In this document: positions 46,486 through 56,134 of the stretch, in pieces
Layout: each line of letters starts with the position of its first letter
Numbering within the stretch: the first letter of the stretch is position 1
The notes under the pieces: model-generated
Seen by the model: the letters and a program-made list of their open reading frames with translations, nothing else
Told to the model about the DNA's origin: nothing
Database searches by the model: none
NCBI GenBank assembly: GCA_964244725.1
Contig: CAXTJQ010000018.1
Span: 8,712-72,711 of the forward strand
Length of the DNA stretch: 64,000 bases
Source of the DNA: Kumtagia sp964244725
GTDB lineage: Bacteria; Pseudomonadota; Alphaproteobacteria; Rhizobiales; Rhizobiaceae
Direction: 5' to 3'
Position numbers and translations under genes: made by a program

Positions 46486-47148
46486 TTATCCATTGGTCAG
46501 CGGCGAGAGCTGAATCTCGACGCGGCGATTCTCCGCGCGGCCGTCGTCACTGGCGTTCGATGCGATCGGCCGCGTTTCGCCGAACCCGGTCACCGAGAAG
46601 CGACGCTGGTCGACGCCTTGCGCGTTGAGGTAGTTCGCGACCGACAGCGCGCGGCGCTGCGACAGGTCGAAATTGTGGCTGTCGCTGCCGCTCGAATCGG
46701 TATGGCCGTAGACGTCGACGAGCGTCTGTTTGTAGCGCTTGAGCACCAAGGCCACGGAATTTAGCGTCTGGTAGAAACCCGGCTTCACCGCATCCTGGTC
46801 GACGGCGAAGGTGATGTCGGAGGGCATGTTGAGGATGATCCGGTCGCCGGTCCGCGTCACGCTGACGCCGGTGCCCTGCAGTTGCGCGCGCAGATCGGCC
46901 TCGTTCTTGTCCATCGTCGCGCCGATCGCGCCGCCCGCCAGCGCGCCCACGCCGGCGCCAATCAGCACCGCGTTGCGCTGCGCGACCTTGCTGCCGCCGA
47001 CCGCCAGTCCAGCGAGCGCGCCAAGGCCCGCTCCGAGCACCGCCCCGCCGGCCGTGTTGGATACTTTCTGCTCACCCGTGTAGGGGTCTGTCGAACAGGC
47101 CGACACGAACGCGATGCCGACAAAGGCGACGACGATTCTTGTTTTCAT
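46486..47148 (-). CDS. OmpA-family lipoprotein with glycine-zipper domain
   Basis: Outer-membrane lipoprotein of 220 residues. The signal peptide ends in the lipobox VSACST. A glycine-zipper stretch follows (GAVLGAGLGALAGLAVGG), then a C-terminal OmpA domain that binds peptidoglycan, with VYGHTDSSGSDSHNFDLSQRRA and ENRRVEIQL. ATG at 47146-47148 has AGAGGGACAAC upstream; an upstream in-frame start at 47262 is not supported. It probably anchors the outer membrane to the wall. Convergent with the helicase gene. Confidence 0.93.
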   Translation of the reverse strand: MKTRIVVAFVGIAFVSACSTDPYTGEQKVSNTAGGAVLGAGLGALAGLAVGGSKVAQRNAVLIGAGVGALAGGAIGATMDKNEADLRAQLQGTGVSVTRTGDRIILNMPSDITFAVDQDAVKPGFYQTLNSVALVLKRYKQTLVDVYGHTDSSGSDSHNFDLSQRRALSVANYLNAQGVDQRRFSVTGFGETRPIASNASDDGRAENRRVEIQLSPLTNG

Positions 47149-47289
47149 GTGTTGTCCCTCTAGGACCATCGGCGTTGCGCCGACGGTGCGAATCCCTGCC
47201 GGCTTGAGGCTTTGCGTAAAAAATGTGGCAAATTCCGGAACGGAATCCGGATGGTCCGTCACCGCCGGGCGGGCATGGTTAACAGGCCG

Positions 47290-48418
47290 TCAATCGATGT
47301 CGGCGACCTGCGTGACGCCGCCGTCGATCCGGTGCGACAGCGAGGCCTCCATGAACTCGTCGAGGTCGCCGTCCAGCACGTCCTGCGGCGCGCTGCTCTC
47401 CATGCCAGTCCGCAGATCCTTGACCATCTGGTAGGGCTGCAGGACGTAGGACCGGATCTGATGGCCCCAGCCGATCTCGGTCTTGGCGGCCTCCGTGGCA
47501 TTGGCCTCCGCCTCCCGCTTCTTCAGCTCTTCCTCATAAAGCCGCGAGCGCAGCATCTCCCAGGCCTTGGCCTTGTTCTTGTGCTGAGAGCGCTCCGCCT
47601 GGCAGGCGACCGCGATGCCTGTCGCCAGATGGGTGATGCGGACCGCCGAGTCGGTCGTGTTGACATGCTGGCCGCCGGAGCCCGACGAGCGGTAGGTATC
47701 GATGCGGACATCGGCCTCCGAGACGTCGATCTCGATCGAATCGTCGATCACCGGATAGACCCAGATGCTCGAGAACGAGGTATGGCGGCGCGCGTTGGAA
47801 TCGTAGGGCGAGATGCGCACCAGGCGATGCACGCCGGACTCCGTCTTGAGCCAGCCATAGGCGTTGTGCCCCTTGATCATGACGGTCGCCGACTTGATGC
47901 CCGCCTCTTCCCCGTCATGGACTTCAAGCACCTCGACCTTGAAGCGGCGGCGCTCGGCCCAGCGCGTGTACATGCGCAAAAGCATGTTCGCCCAATCCTG
48001 GCTTTCCGTGCCACCCGCGCCGGCATGAACTTCGAGATAAGTGTCGTTGCCGTCCGCCTCGCCCGAAAGCATGGTCTCGATCTGGCGCGCCTTGGTCTCG
48101 CCGGAAAGCGAGCGGACCGCCGCCTCCGCTTCGGCCACGACGCTCGCGTCGCCCTCTTCCTCGCCGAGTTCGATCAGGCCGATATTGTCCTCGAGCGCCT
48201 GGCTGAGCTTGCGGATCGAGACGATGCCGTCGTCGAGCTGCTGGCGCTCGCGCATCAGGCTCTGGGCTTCCTTCGGATCGTTCCAGAGCGTGGCGTCCTC
48301 GGCGCGGACGTTCAGGTAGTCGAGGCGCTTGTGCGCGGCATCCCAGTCAAAGATGCCTCCTCAGCAGGCCGATGGCCTGCTTGATCTCGTCGACGAGCTT
48401 TTCGGTCTCTGCGCGCAT
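47290..48418 (-). CDS. prfB: Peptide chain release factor 2, programmed +1 frameshift
   Basis: Recognises UGA and UAA stops and triggers peptide release. The first 23 codons run from ATG 48416-48418 to CTT 48350-48352, followed by in-frame TGA 48347-48349. After a +1 shift, skipping T48349, the frame continues from GAC 48348 to the stop at 47290, for 375 residues in total. The GGQ motif lies in SSGSGGQHVN. The codon-recognition tripeptide reads SPY rather than the E. coli SPF. The 321-residue frame from 48255 would lack the N-terminal domain. It lies upstream of the OmpA gene and downstream of the PBP1A gene. Confidence 0.95.
48346..48361 (-). promoter_or_regulatory. RF2 programmed frameshift site
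   Basis: Read on the minus strand: AGGAGG (48361-48356), CAT, then CTT TGA C. The Shine-Dalgarno-like hexamer is 3 nt from the slippery CTT, the canonical RF2 spacing. Low RF2 prolongs the pause at TGA and favours the +1 shift, which restores RF2; that is established for the family. Confidence 0.95.
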
Positions 48419-48513
48419 GGCAGTTTTTTTATCCTTGGAATGTCTGGATTTGCGTTCGGCGCGACCATAGGTGCGCGCCTTCGGGGTGTAAAGCGGGCCG
48501 GCCTAACAAGAAT

Positions 48514-50955
48514 TTAATAGAGACCGCCGCCCGTACCGGTCTCGATCGCCTTGCTCGCCTGCGGCGAGAGCTGGCCGGTCGCCGATGTCTCGCTGTTGTC
48601 CCCGATCACCCAATAGCTGTCGGCCGGGCCAGTGCCGGGCTTGAAGGCTTCCATGATCGAGCCGCCGTCGCCCTCGCGCGCCTGCATGCCGGTCTTGCGG
48701 TTGATGGCGATGAGCTTCATGCCGTCCGGGACCTGGAAGTCGACGATCGGCGTGCCTTCGAGCGCCTCGCGCATGAAATCCTTGAAGATCGGCGCGGCCA
48801 GCCCGCCGCCGGTGGCGCCGTGGCCGAGGCCCTGCGGCTTGTCGAAACCGAGATAGAGCCCGACCACCATGTTGGGCGTATAGCCTATGAACCAGGCGTC
48901 CTTCTCGTCGTTAGTCGTCCCGGTCTTGCCGGCGATCGGACGGCCGAGCTCGGACACGGTGATCGCGGTGCCGCGCGTCACCACGCCCTCCATCATCGAC
49001 GTGATCTGATAGGCTGTCATCGGGTCGAGCACCTGTTCGGAATTGTCGACCAGTTCCGGCTCGGTCTGGTTTTCCCAATCCTTGGCGATGCAGGTCTCGC
49101 AGCCGCGCTCGTCATGCTTGAACACGGTCTTGCCGTAGCGGTCCTGGATGCGGTCGATCAGCGACGGCTTGATCTGGCGTCCGCCATTGGCCATCACGGC
49201 ATAGGCCGAAACCATGCGCATCACCGTCGTCTCGCCGGACCCGAGCGCCATCGCGATATGCGGCGGCATCTTGTCGTAGACGCCGAACCGCTCGGCGTAT
49301 TCGGCGACCAGCTTCATGCCCATGTCGTTGGCGAGCCGCACCGTCATCAGGTTGCGCGAGCGCTCGATGCCGGTGCGCAAGGTCGAGGGACCGCCGCCCT
49401 TGCCGTCGTAGTTCTTCGGCGTCCAGACCTCGTTGCCGATCCGGATGGTGATCGGCCCGTCCATGATGACGGAGGCCGGCGTATAGCCGTTGTCGAGCGC
49501 GGCGGCGTAGACGACCGGCTTGAACGACGAACCCGGCTGGCGGTAGGCCTGCGTGGCGCGGTTGAACTCGGATTCGGCGTAGGAGAAGCCGCCGACCATC
49601 GCCAGCACGCGGCCGGTATGCGGGTCCATGGCGACGAGGCCGCCCGACACGGCCGGCACCTGGCGCAGCCAATAGCCGTCCTTGTCGGGCTTCTGCTCGA
49701 CGAACACCACGTCGCCGGTCTTCAGCACGTCGGCCGGAGAGTTCGACTTCAGCAGCTTTCCGTCGACCATGTGGCGCATCGCGAAGCTCATGTCGGCCTT
49801 GGCCACGGCGCCGGTGTCGCGCTCCGGACCGACAGCGCCGGAGGCCTCGCGAGCCGGCTGCAGGCCGATCGTCAGCCCGGAGGCCGAAGCGTCGAGCACC
49901 ACCGCCAGACGCCACTCCGGAACGTCGTCGAGGGTCTTCACGTCGCCGAGCGGCTTGCCCCAGTCGCCGCCGGACATGTCGATGGTCGTCATCGGCCCGC
50001 GATAGCCGCGCAGCGTATCGTATTTCAGGAAGCCGTTCTGCATCGCCTTGCGGGCCTGCACCTGGAGCTTCGGATCAAGAGTGGTGCGCACCGACAGCCC
50101 GCCCTCGTAGAGAGCATTCTCGCCGTAGCGCGCGATAATCTCGCGGCGCACCTCCTCGGTGAAATACTCGCCGGCGAACAGATAATTGCCCTTGCGCCGC
50201 AGCGTAACGCCGAGCGGCTCGGCCTTGGCCTTGACGCCTTCCTCGACTGAGACGTAGCCGTTCTCGACCATCTGGCCGATCACCCAGTTGCGCCGTTCCA
50301 GCGCCCGCTCGGTATTCTTGAAAGGGTTATAGTTCGACGGACCCTTCGGCAGCGCCGCGAGGTAGGCGGCTTCCGCCACCGTCAGCTCGTTGACGGACTT
50401 GTCGAAATAGGTCAGCGCGGCGCCGGCTATGCCGTAGGCGCCGAGGCCGAAGAAGATCTCGTTCAGATAGAGTTCGAGGATGCGGTCCTTGGAATAGGCC
50501 TGCTCGATGCGGAACGAGAGGATAGCCTCCTTCACCTTTCGCTCGACCGAGCGCTCGTTGGTGAGCAGGAAGTTCTTGGCGACCTGCTGCGTGATGGTCG
50601 AGCCGCCCTGCATCGGCCCGCCCTTGGCATAGACCAGCGCGGCACGAATCACGCCCTGGAAATCGACGCCGGAATGCTGATAGAAATTCTTGTCCTCGGC
50701 CGACAGGAACGCCGCCTTGACGCGGTCGGGCACTGCCTGGATCGGCAGATAGAGCCGTCGCTCGCGGGCGAATTCCCCCATCAGCGACCCGTCGACGGCA
50801 TGCACGCGGGTCGTCACCGGCGGCTCGTAGCGGGCGAGCACCTCGTAGTCCGGCAGGTCCTTGGCCAGATGGCTCACATAGATCGCCACGCCGCCCGCCA
50901 CCAAAAGGGCGAGCATCGTTCCGATCCCGAAGAAATAGCCGATCAGACGAATCAT
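48514..50955 (-). CDS. mrcA: Penicillin-binding protein 1A, bifunctional
   Basis: Class A PBP with glycosyltransferase and transpeptidase activity, 813 residues, inner membrane. The N-terminal helix is about 5-27. The GT51 domain contains SAEDKNFYQHSGVDFQG and GGSTITQQVAKNF. The transpeptidase has SSFK in RQPGSSFKPVVYAAAL, then SAYAVMANGG, and KTG in GKTGTTNDEKDAWFIG. ATG at 50953-50955 follows GGGAGCGGGA. It is downstream of an amidase and upstream of prfB, a conserved Rhizobiales order. Confidence 0.96.
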   Translation of the reverse strand: MIRLIGYFFGIGTMLALLVAGGVAIYVSHLAKDLPDYEVLARYEPPVTTRVHAVDGSLMGEFARERRLYLPIQAVPDRVKAAFLSAEDKNFYQHSGVDFQGVIRAALVYAKGGPMQGGSTITQQVAKNFLLTNERSVERKVKEAILSFRIEQAYSKDRILELYLNEIFFGLGAYGIAGAALTYFDKSVNELTVAEAAYLAALPKGPSNYNPFKNTERALERRNWVIGQMVENGYVSVEEGVKAKAEPLGVTLRRKGNYLFAGEYFTEEVRREIIARYGENALYEGGLSVRTTLDPKLQVQARKAMQNGFLKYDTLRGYRGPMTTIDMSGGDWGKPLGDVKTLDDVPEWRLAVVLDASASGLTIGLQPAREASGAVGPERDTGAVAKADMSFAMRHMVDGKLLKSNSPADVLKTGDVVFVEQKPDKDGYWLRQVPAVSGGLVAMDPHTGRVLAMVGGFSYAESEFNRATQAYRQPGSSFKPVVYAAALDNGYTPASVIMDGPITIRIGNEVWTPKNYDGKGGGPSTLRTGIERSRNLMTVRLANDMGMKLVAEYAERFGVYDKMPPHIAMALGSGETTVMRMVSAYAVMANGGRQIKPSLIDRIQDRYGKTVFKHDERGCETCIAKDWENQTEPELVDNSEQVLDPMTAYQITSMMEGVVTRGTAITVSELGRPIAGKTGTTNDEKDAWFIGYTPNMVVGLYLGFDKPQGLGHGATGGGLAAPIFKDFMREALEGTPIVDFQVPDGMKLIAINRKTGMQAREGDGGSIMEAFKPGTGPADSYWVIGDNSETSATGQLSPQASKAIETGTGGGLY

Positions 50956-51157
50956 TCCCGCTCCCGTGCAGGTCGGTGTTCCAGCCGTTCGAGCGACGCG
51001 GTCGAGTCGCCATCGAGCCGGACTTGAGGTCGAAGCCTTCCCTCGCCCGTATGGACAAAATACGGCAGGTCCGGGCCGATCGGTTCGACCGCCGTTTCGA
51101 ATGTTCAGACCTGTGGCAGCATTGCAACGCGCCACGACACATCGAAGCGGATGTATA

Positions 51158-52408
51158 TCATCCGCCGGCGGCGCGCGCAGCGGCGAATTGGGCCACCGCG
51201 CTGGAAATCGAACCCACCGCCCGCTTTCGCCATTCCGGATCGTTCAACTGCTCCTCGTCCTCGGCGTTGGACAAATAGCCGAGTTCGACCAGCACCGACG
51301 GGACGTCCGGCGCCTTCAGGACCTTGAACCCGGCGAAACGGTGCGGGTTGTTGATCAGCCCGACCGAATTCGACAATTCGCCTACGAGCGTCTTGGCAAA
51401 CCGGATCGAGAAGGCGTGCGTCTCGCGCCGGATCAGGTCGACCAGGATATCGGCGACTTGGTGATCCTGGTCCCTGACCTCGATCCCGGCCAGCTGGTCG
51501 GAAAGATTTTCGCGGTCGGCGACCGCCTGCGATTCGGCATCCGACGCATGATCCGAGACGGTGTACACGGTGGCGCCGCGAAGGCCCTTGACGCTGATCG
51601 TATCGGCGTGGATCGAGATGAACAGGTCGGCGCCCGCCTGCCGGGCGATCCGGACCCGGTCGTCGAGACGGAGGAACTCGTCGCGGTCGCGCGTCATCGA
51701 CACCGCGTAGCGCTGGTCGGCGGCCAGCGCGTCGCGCAGCTGCAGCGCGAAAGCCAGCGTCACGTCCTTCTCGATGGTTCCGCCGACCCCCTCCGCGCCC
51801 CCGTCGACGCCGCCATGGCCGGCGTCGACCACGATCGTGAACGGCTTGGCCGGGCGGTCGACCAAAGGGCCGACGCGTCCGCTCTTGGCGGCCGCGATCG
51901 TAGAGGCGGTCGTGATCGCCTGGTCGGCCAGCGCAGCCTCGAAAGCCGCGGCGCTCGCCGCGACGATGTCGACCGCCAGCCGGTAGCCGTCGCCATCGCC
52001 ATTCGGCAAGACCTCGGCGCCGGCGATCGTGAAGGGCCCCTTGGTCGACAGGATGATTCGCGAATTGTCCGGGCCCGACGCGCCGTACTGGACGCTCTTG
52101 ATCAGACCGCGCGCCTTGACCGCGCCGGGCTCGAAGGCAAATTTCGTCGCCGGCATCTCGATCACCAGGCGGTGCGGCGCGCGCACCAGGAACCAGTGCA
52201 GGTCGGGTTCGATATTGAAGGTGACGACCAACCGCATATGCGTGGCGTCGCCCGCCATCCTGTAGTCCCTGGCCTGGAGCCCGTCCCCGGCAGCCGCGCC
52301 GGCGCAGGCGGCGATCGAAAACCCGAATACAATCAGAAGGCAACGCAACGCGGCGGCGGTTAGGTAAGCCGCGCCGACCCCGTCTTTCGCAAACAACCTG
52401 GAACGCAT
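51158..52408 (-). CDS. N-acetylmuramoyl-L-alanine amidase with AMIN domain
   Basis: Periplasmic AmiC-type amidase that cleaves peptide stems from murein during cell division. The 416 residues carry a signal peptide, an AMIN domain at about 45-155 (HRLVIEMPATKFAFEP) and an Amidase_3 domain with zinc ligands in IVVDAGHGGVDGGAEG, the Glu of the same module, and FISIHAD. The C-terminus has the conserved VLVELGYLSN. It is 202 bp upstream of PBP1A on the same strand and divergent from rne, with a long leader region between them. Confidence 0.94.
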   Translation of the reverse strand: MRSRLFAKDGVGAAYLTAAALRCLLIVFGFSIAACAGAAAGDGLQARDYRMAGDATHMRLVVTFNIEPDLHWFLVRAPHRLVIEMPATKFAFEPGAVKARGLIKSVQYGASGPDNSRIILSTKGPFTIAGAEVLPNGDGDGYRLAVDIVAASAAAFEAALADQAITTASTIAAAKSGRVGPLVDRPAKPFTIVVDAGHGGVDGGAEGVGGTIEKDVTLAFALQLRDALAADQRYAVSMTRDRDEFLRLDDRVRIARQAGADLFISIHADTISVKGLRGATVYTVSDHASDAESQAVADRENLSDQLAGIEVRDQDHQVADILVDLIRRETHAFSIRFAKTLVGELSNSVGLINNPHRFAGFKVLKAPDVPSVLVELGYLSNAEDEEQLNDPEWRKRAVGSISSAVAQFAAARAAGG

Positions 52409-53035
52409 CGCAAAACCCGTCGTCGAACAGACGCACCCTCAACGGCGCGTCCCGAACCCACCGGACCGCGCTTAACGAAACGTATCCAGACAAGGTTAAC
52501 CGACGGTTCCCGGTTCGCGCATCGTTTGGAAACCAATTTATCGGCAACCTGAATGAAGGGTTGCCTAAAAGGCGGTCAAATCATAAAAGCAGTATCGGCA
52601 CACTGCAATGCCCGGGCGTCTGATGAGGCTGACACAGCTTTCCAGGCGTGGAGTGGAAACGGACCTTCCGCATAAATTCGACCGGGCAGGCTTGGCCAAG
52701 GGATTTCGTTCCGTGGCGCAATCGATTGCGCGTCTCGGGACGTTTGAAAACGGCGCGAGTGTTTTCAGGTCGCGCCGGCTCATTGTGAGCAAACAGCTGG
52801 TCCGGGCTACCCGGACCCTGGTTCAGAGGATCCGCGGCGCACGCCATGACCAAAAGCGCAATGTCGGAAAGGTCCGCACTATACCGCGCCGAACAGGCAG
52901 CGGGCGGCACCACCACGGCGCGAAGGCGGCCGCACGCGGACATCAACAGATCAGAGACGCCCCAAGCGGCCCTATCGGCATGGCGCACAGCGCCGTCGTC
53001 GAACCGCCGCCGCGCGCTCGACAGGAAAAAATCGC
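52409..53035. other. Leader and divergent regulatory region between the amidase and rne
   Basis: About 630 bp without a convincing gene. A hairpin of GGTCCGGG (52799-52806) and CCCGGACC (52810-52817) with a 3-nt loop lies about 220 nt before the rne start, downstream of a 16-bp palindrome. It probably contains the rne promoter and a long 5' untranslated region. In E. coli the rne leader mediates autoregulation; the same here is an inference. Confidence 0.6.
52716..52731. promoter_or_regulatory. Perfect 16-bp palindrome in the rne leader
   Basis: GCGCAATCGATTGCGC is fully self-complementary. It could be a dimeric regulator site or form a stem in the rne RNA. No protein can be assigned. Confidence 0.4.
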
Positions 53036-56029
53036 ATGCCCAACAAGATGCTTATCGATGCCTCCCACCCGGAGGAAACGCGGGTCGTGGTCGTCCACGG
53101 TAATCGGATCGAAGAATTCGATTTCGAATCGCAGGACAAAAAACAGCTCAAGGGAAACATCTACCTCGCCCGGGTAACCCGGGTCGAACCGTCGCTGCAG
53201 GCGGCGTTCATCGAATATGGCGGCAATCGCCACGGCTTTCTGGCCTTCAGCGAAATCCATCCCGACTACTACCAGATTCCGGTCGCCGACCGGCAGGCGC
53301 TTTTGCGCGCCGAGGCCGAGGAAGCCCTGGCCGAAAGCGACGACGACAATGACGGCGAGGAACGCCAGGGCCGCAATGGCGGCGGCAAGCGCCGGCGCCG
53401 TTCGGGCCGCAATCGCGGGCAAAACCCCGAGGAAGCCAATGCCGCGCCGCGTGACGCCGAAGACGGGGACGCACCCTCCGCCGCCGAAGACGCTCCGGCA
53501 TCGCCAGCCGACGCGGCGCATGACGATCTGGTCGAGGCGCATCATGACGATGCCGACCACGACCACGCTGAAGACGACGCGGGCCAGGCGGACGGAGCCG
53601 CCGATCCGGAAGCGTTCCGTGCCATGGAGGCCTCGATTGGGTCCGATAACGTCTCGGAGGACCGCGAACAGCCGCAAGCCGACCCCGTCGAGGCCGGCGA
53701 AGGCGACACCGACGGCCCGCGCGGCGAGATCGAGGAAGTTCAGGAGCCGAACGGCGATGAGGGCGAGATCGAATCGGTCGGCGCGGGCGACGCGCTCGAA
53801 GAGGTCCGCAACCGCCGCAAGCCGCCGCGCCGGCAGTACAAGATCCAGGAAGTCATCAAGCGCCGCCAGATCCTGCTCGTCCAGGTCGTCAAGGAAGAGC
53901 GCGGCAACAAGGGCGCGGCGCTGACGACCTACCTGTCGCTGGCCGGCCGCTATTCCGTGCTGATGCCCAACACCGCGCGCGGCGGCGGCATCTCGCGCAA
54001 GATCACCAACATCCAGGACCGCAAGCGCCTCAAGGAAGTAGTGCAGGACCTCGATGTGCCGCAGGGCATGGGCGTCATCCTGCGCACCGCCGGCGAAAGC
54101 CGCACCAAGGCGGAGATCAAGCGCGACTACGAATATCTGATGCGCCTGTGGGAGACGGTTCGGACGCTGACCCTGGAATCGACCGCCCCTGCCCTGGTCT
54201 ACGAGGAAGGCAGCCTGATCAAGCGTTCGGTGCGCGACCTCTACAACAAGGACATCGAGGAAATCATGGTTTCGGGCGAGGACGCCTACCGCGAGGCCAA
54301 GGATTTCATGCGCATGCTCATGCCGAGCCACGCCAAGATGGTCCAGCCGTTCCGCGACACCGTGCCGATCTTCGTGCGCCATGGCGTCGAGGCGCAACTC
54401 GACCGCATGCTGCAGCCGCAGGTCACGCTGAAATCCGGCGGCTACCTGGTCATCAACCAGACCGAGGCGCTGGTCGCCATCGACGTGAACTCGGGCCGCT
54501 CGACGCGCGAGCATTCGATCGAGGAAACCGCGCTTCATACCAATCTCGAAGCCGCCGAGGAGGTCGCCCGCCAGTTGCGCCTGCGCGACCTCGCCGGCCT
54601 GATCGTCATCGACTTCATCGACATGGAGGAGAACCGCAACAACCGCGCGGTCGAGAAGCGGCTGAAGGACCACCTCAAGAACGACCGCGCCCGCATACAG
54701 CTCGGCCGCATCTCGCATTTCGGCCTGATGGAAATGTCGCGCCAGCGCATCCGAGCCAGCGTGCTGGAATCCACGACCAAGCCTTGTCCGCACTGCGGCG
54801 GGACGGGTCATGTCCGGTCGGACTCGTCGATCGCCCTGCTGGTGGTCCGCGCGATCGAGGAATTTCTGCTCAAGGATTCGCGCAGCCACATCGTGGTCAA
54901 GACGCCGACCGCGACCGCGATGTACGTCCTCAACCACAAGCGCGGCACGCTGTCCGAATTCGAGCGCCGTTTCGCGGTCACGATCACCATCGAGGCCGAC
55001 GAGATGGTGGGCGCGCAGCACCACGCCATCTTCCGCGGCGCAATCGCCGAGAAGCCGCTGGTTACGGTCGAATTGCCCGCGCCGGTCTACGAAGAAGAGC
55101 CCGAGGACGAGGTCTTCGCCGAGGACGAAGAGATCGAGACGGAAGCCGAGACCGACGAGGCGGACGACGCGGCCGCCGCGCCCGCCCGGCCGGCCGGCGC
55201 GCCCGATCAGGGACAGCACGATCGAAAGCGCCGCAAGCGCCGCCGCCGTCGCGGCGGCCGCGACCGCGACGCTGTCGCAGGTGGCCCCGGCGAGATGGCG
55301 CCGGCCGGCGCCGAAGGCGAGCGCGGCCATATCGAGGACGGTGACGAGGGCGAGGACGGCGACGCCGATGCGTCGGTGGACGCGGGCGAGGCGGCGGCCC
55401 TGACCGACGATGGCGCCGATCGCAAGAAGCGCCGCCGCGGCAAGCGCGGCGGCCGCCGCAATCGTGGCGAAGGCGAAGGCGACATCACGGGGTCCGACGA
55501 TGCCGGCGAAGCGCCGGCGGCGATGGACGGCGTCGAGGACGTGGCGGTCATCGCCGCCGCGGTCGCGCCGATCGCACCCGACGAGCCGAAGGCGGACATC
55601 GGCGAGGACGCGGCCGACGACGACGCGCCGAAGATCCGCCGCCGCGCGACGACCCGTCGCAAGCCAGTCAAGGCCGCGACCGACGAGGCGACCGCCGAAG
55701 CCGTCGAACCCAAGAAACCGGCCAAGCGCGCCCCGCGCCGCAAGACGGCTTCGCAGCCGGCGGACTCGCCGGAGGCGATCGCCGCACTGCCGGAGCCGGA
55801 GCCGGGGCTCGCCGCCAATGCCGATGAGGCCGAGCCGGCGCCGGATTTGAGCGAGCCGGCGAATGCACCCCTGGAAGTTGCTTCCGAACCGCTGGCCGAA
55901 AAGGCCGTCGAGCCGGAGCCGGTCGCAGCCCCCATAAGGGCGGCCGAGCCGGCGCTTGCCGCGCCCAAGCCGGTCGACCCCGATAGGCCGAAGAAGGCCG
56001 GCTGGTGGCAGCGCAAGGGCTTTTTCTAA
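53036..56029 (+). CDS. rne: Ribonuclease E/G
   Basis: Endoribonuclease of RNA turnover and rRNA processing, 997 residues. It starts MPNKMLIDASHPEETRVVVV. The S1 domain is interrupted by an acidic/basic low-complexity insert (about 95-260), as usual in alphaproteobacteria. The catalytic DNase I-like region has VAIDVNSGRS and LIVIDFIDME with the metal-binding aspartates. The Zn-link is CPHCGG. The C-terminal 300 residues are disordered with Arg-rich RKRRKRRRRR blocks and Ala/Pro repeats and should hold degradosome contacts. It ends WWQRKGFF. A bidirectional terminator follows. Confidence 0.97.
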   Translation: MPNKMLIDASHPEETRVVVVHGNRIEEFDFESQDKKQLKGNIYLARVTRVEPSLQAAFIEYGGNRHGFLAFSEIHPDYYQIPVADRQALLRAEAEEALAESDDDNDGEERQGRNGGGKRRRRSGRNRGQNPEEANAAPRDAEDGDAPSAAEDAPASPADAAHDDLVEAHHDDADHDHAEDDAGQADGAADPEAFRAMEASIGSDNVSEDREQPQADPVEAGEGDTDGPRGEIEEVQEPNGDEGEIESVGAGDALEEVRNRRKPPRRQYKIQEVIKRRQILLVQVVKEERGNKGAALTTYLSLAGRYSVLMPNTARGGGISRKITNIQDRKRLKEVVQDLDVPQGMGVILRTAGESRTKAEIKRDYEYLMRLWETVRTLTLESTAPALVYEEGSLIKRSVRDLYNKDIEEIMVSGEDAYREAKDFMRMLMPSHAKMVQPFRDTVPIFVRHGVEAQLDRMLQPQVTLKSGGYLVINQTEALVAIDVNSGRSTREHSIEETALHTNLEAAEEVARQLRLRDLAGLIVIDFIDMEENRNNRAVEKRLKDHLKNDRARIQLGRISHFGLMEMSRQRIRASVLESTTKPCPHCGGTGHVRSDSSIALLVVRAIEEFLLKDSRSHIVVKTPTATAMYVLNHKRGTLSEFERRFAVTITIEADEMVGAQHHAIFRGAIAEKPLVTVELPAPVYEEEPEDEVFAEDEEIETEAETDEADDAAAAPARPAGAPDQGQHDRKRRKRRRRRGGRDRDAVAGGPGEMAPAGAEGERGHIEDGDEGEDGDADASVDAGEAAALTDDGADRKKRRRGKRGGRRNRGEGEGDITGSDDAGEAPAAMDGVEDVAVIAAAVAPIAPDEPKADIGEDAADDDAPKIRRRATTRRKPVKAATDEATAEAVEPKKPAKRAPRRKTASQPADSPEAIAALPEPEPGLAANADEAEPAPDLSEPANAPLEVASEPLAEKAVEPEPVAAPIRAAEPALAAPKPVDPDRPKKAGWWQRKGFF

Positions 56030-56082
56030 GCCGGGGCCTATCGGCGAAGGCGGCGCAACGCGATCGCTGCGATGCGCAAACC

Positions 56083-56112
56083 AAAACGGGCGACCCTGGG
56101 GCCGCCCGTTTT
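56083..56112. terminator. Bidirectional terminator between rne and wrbA
   Basis: AAAACGGGCG (56083-56092) pairs with CGCCCGTTTT (56103-56112) around a 10-nt loop. A-tract and T-tract on the two sides let it act for both convergent genes. Confidence 0.85.
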
Positions 56113-56134
56113 GCGTTGCCGCCGACCGGACGGA

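Noticed and set aside
52943..55330. Minus-strand open frame opposite rne
   Set aside because: Antisense to the RNase E domains, with Arg/Val/Leu-rich low-complexity sequence. The plus-strand gene is certain.
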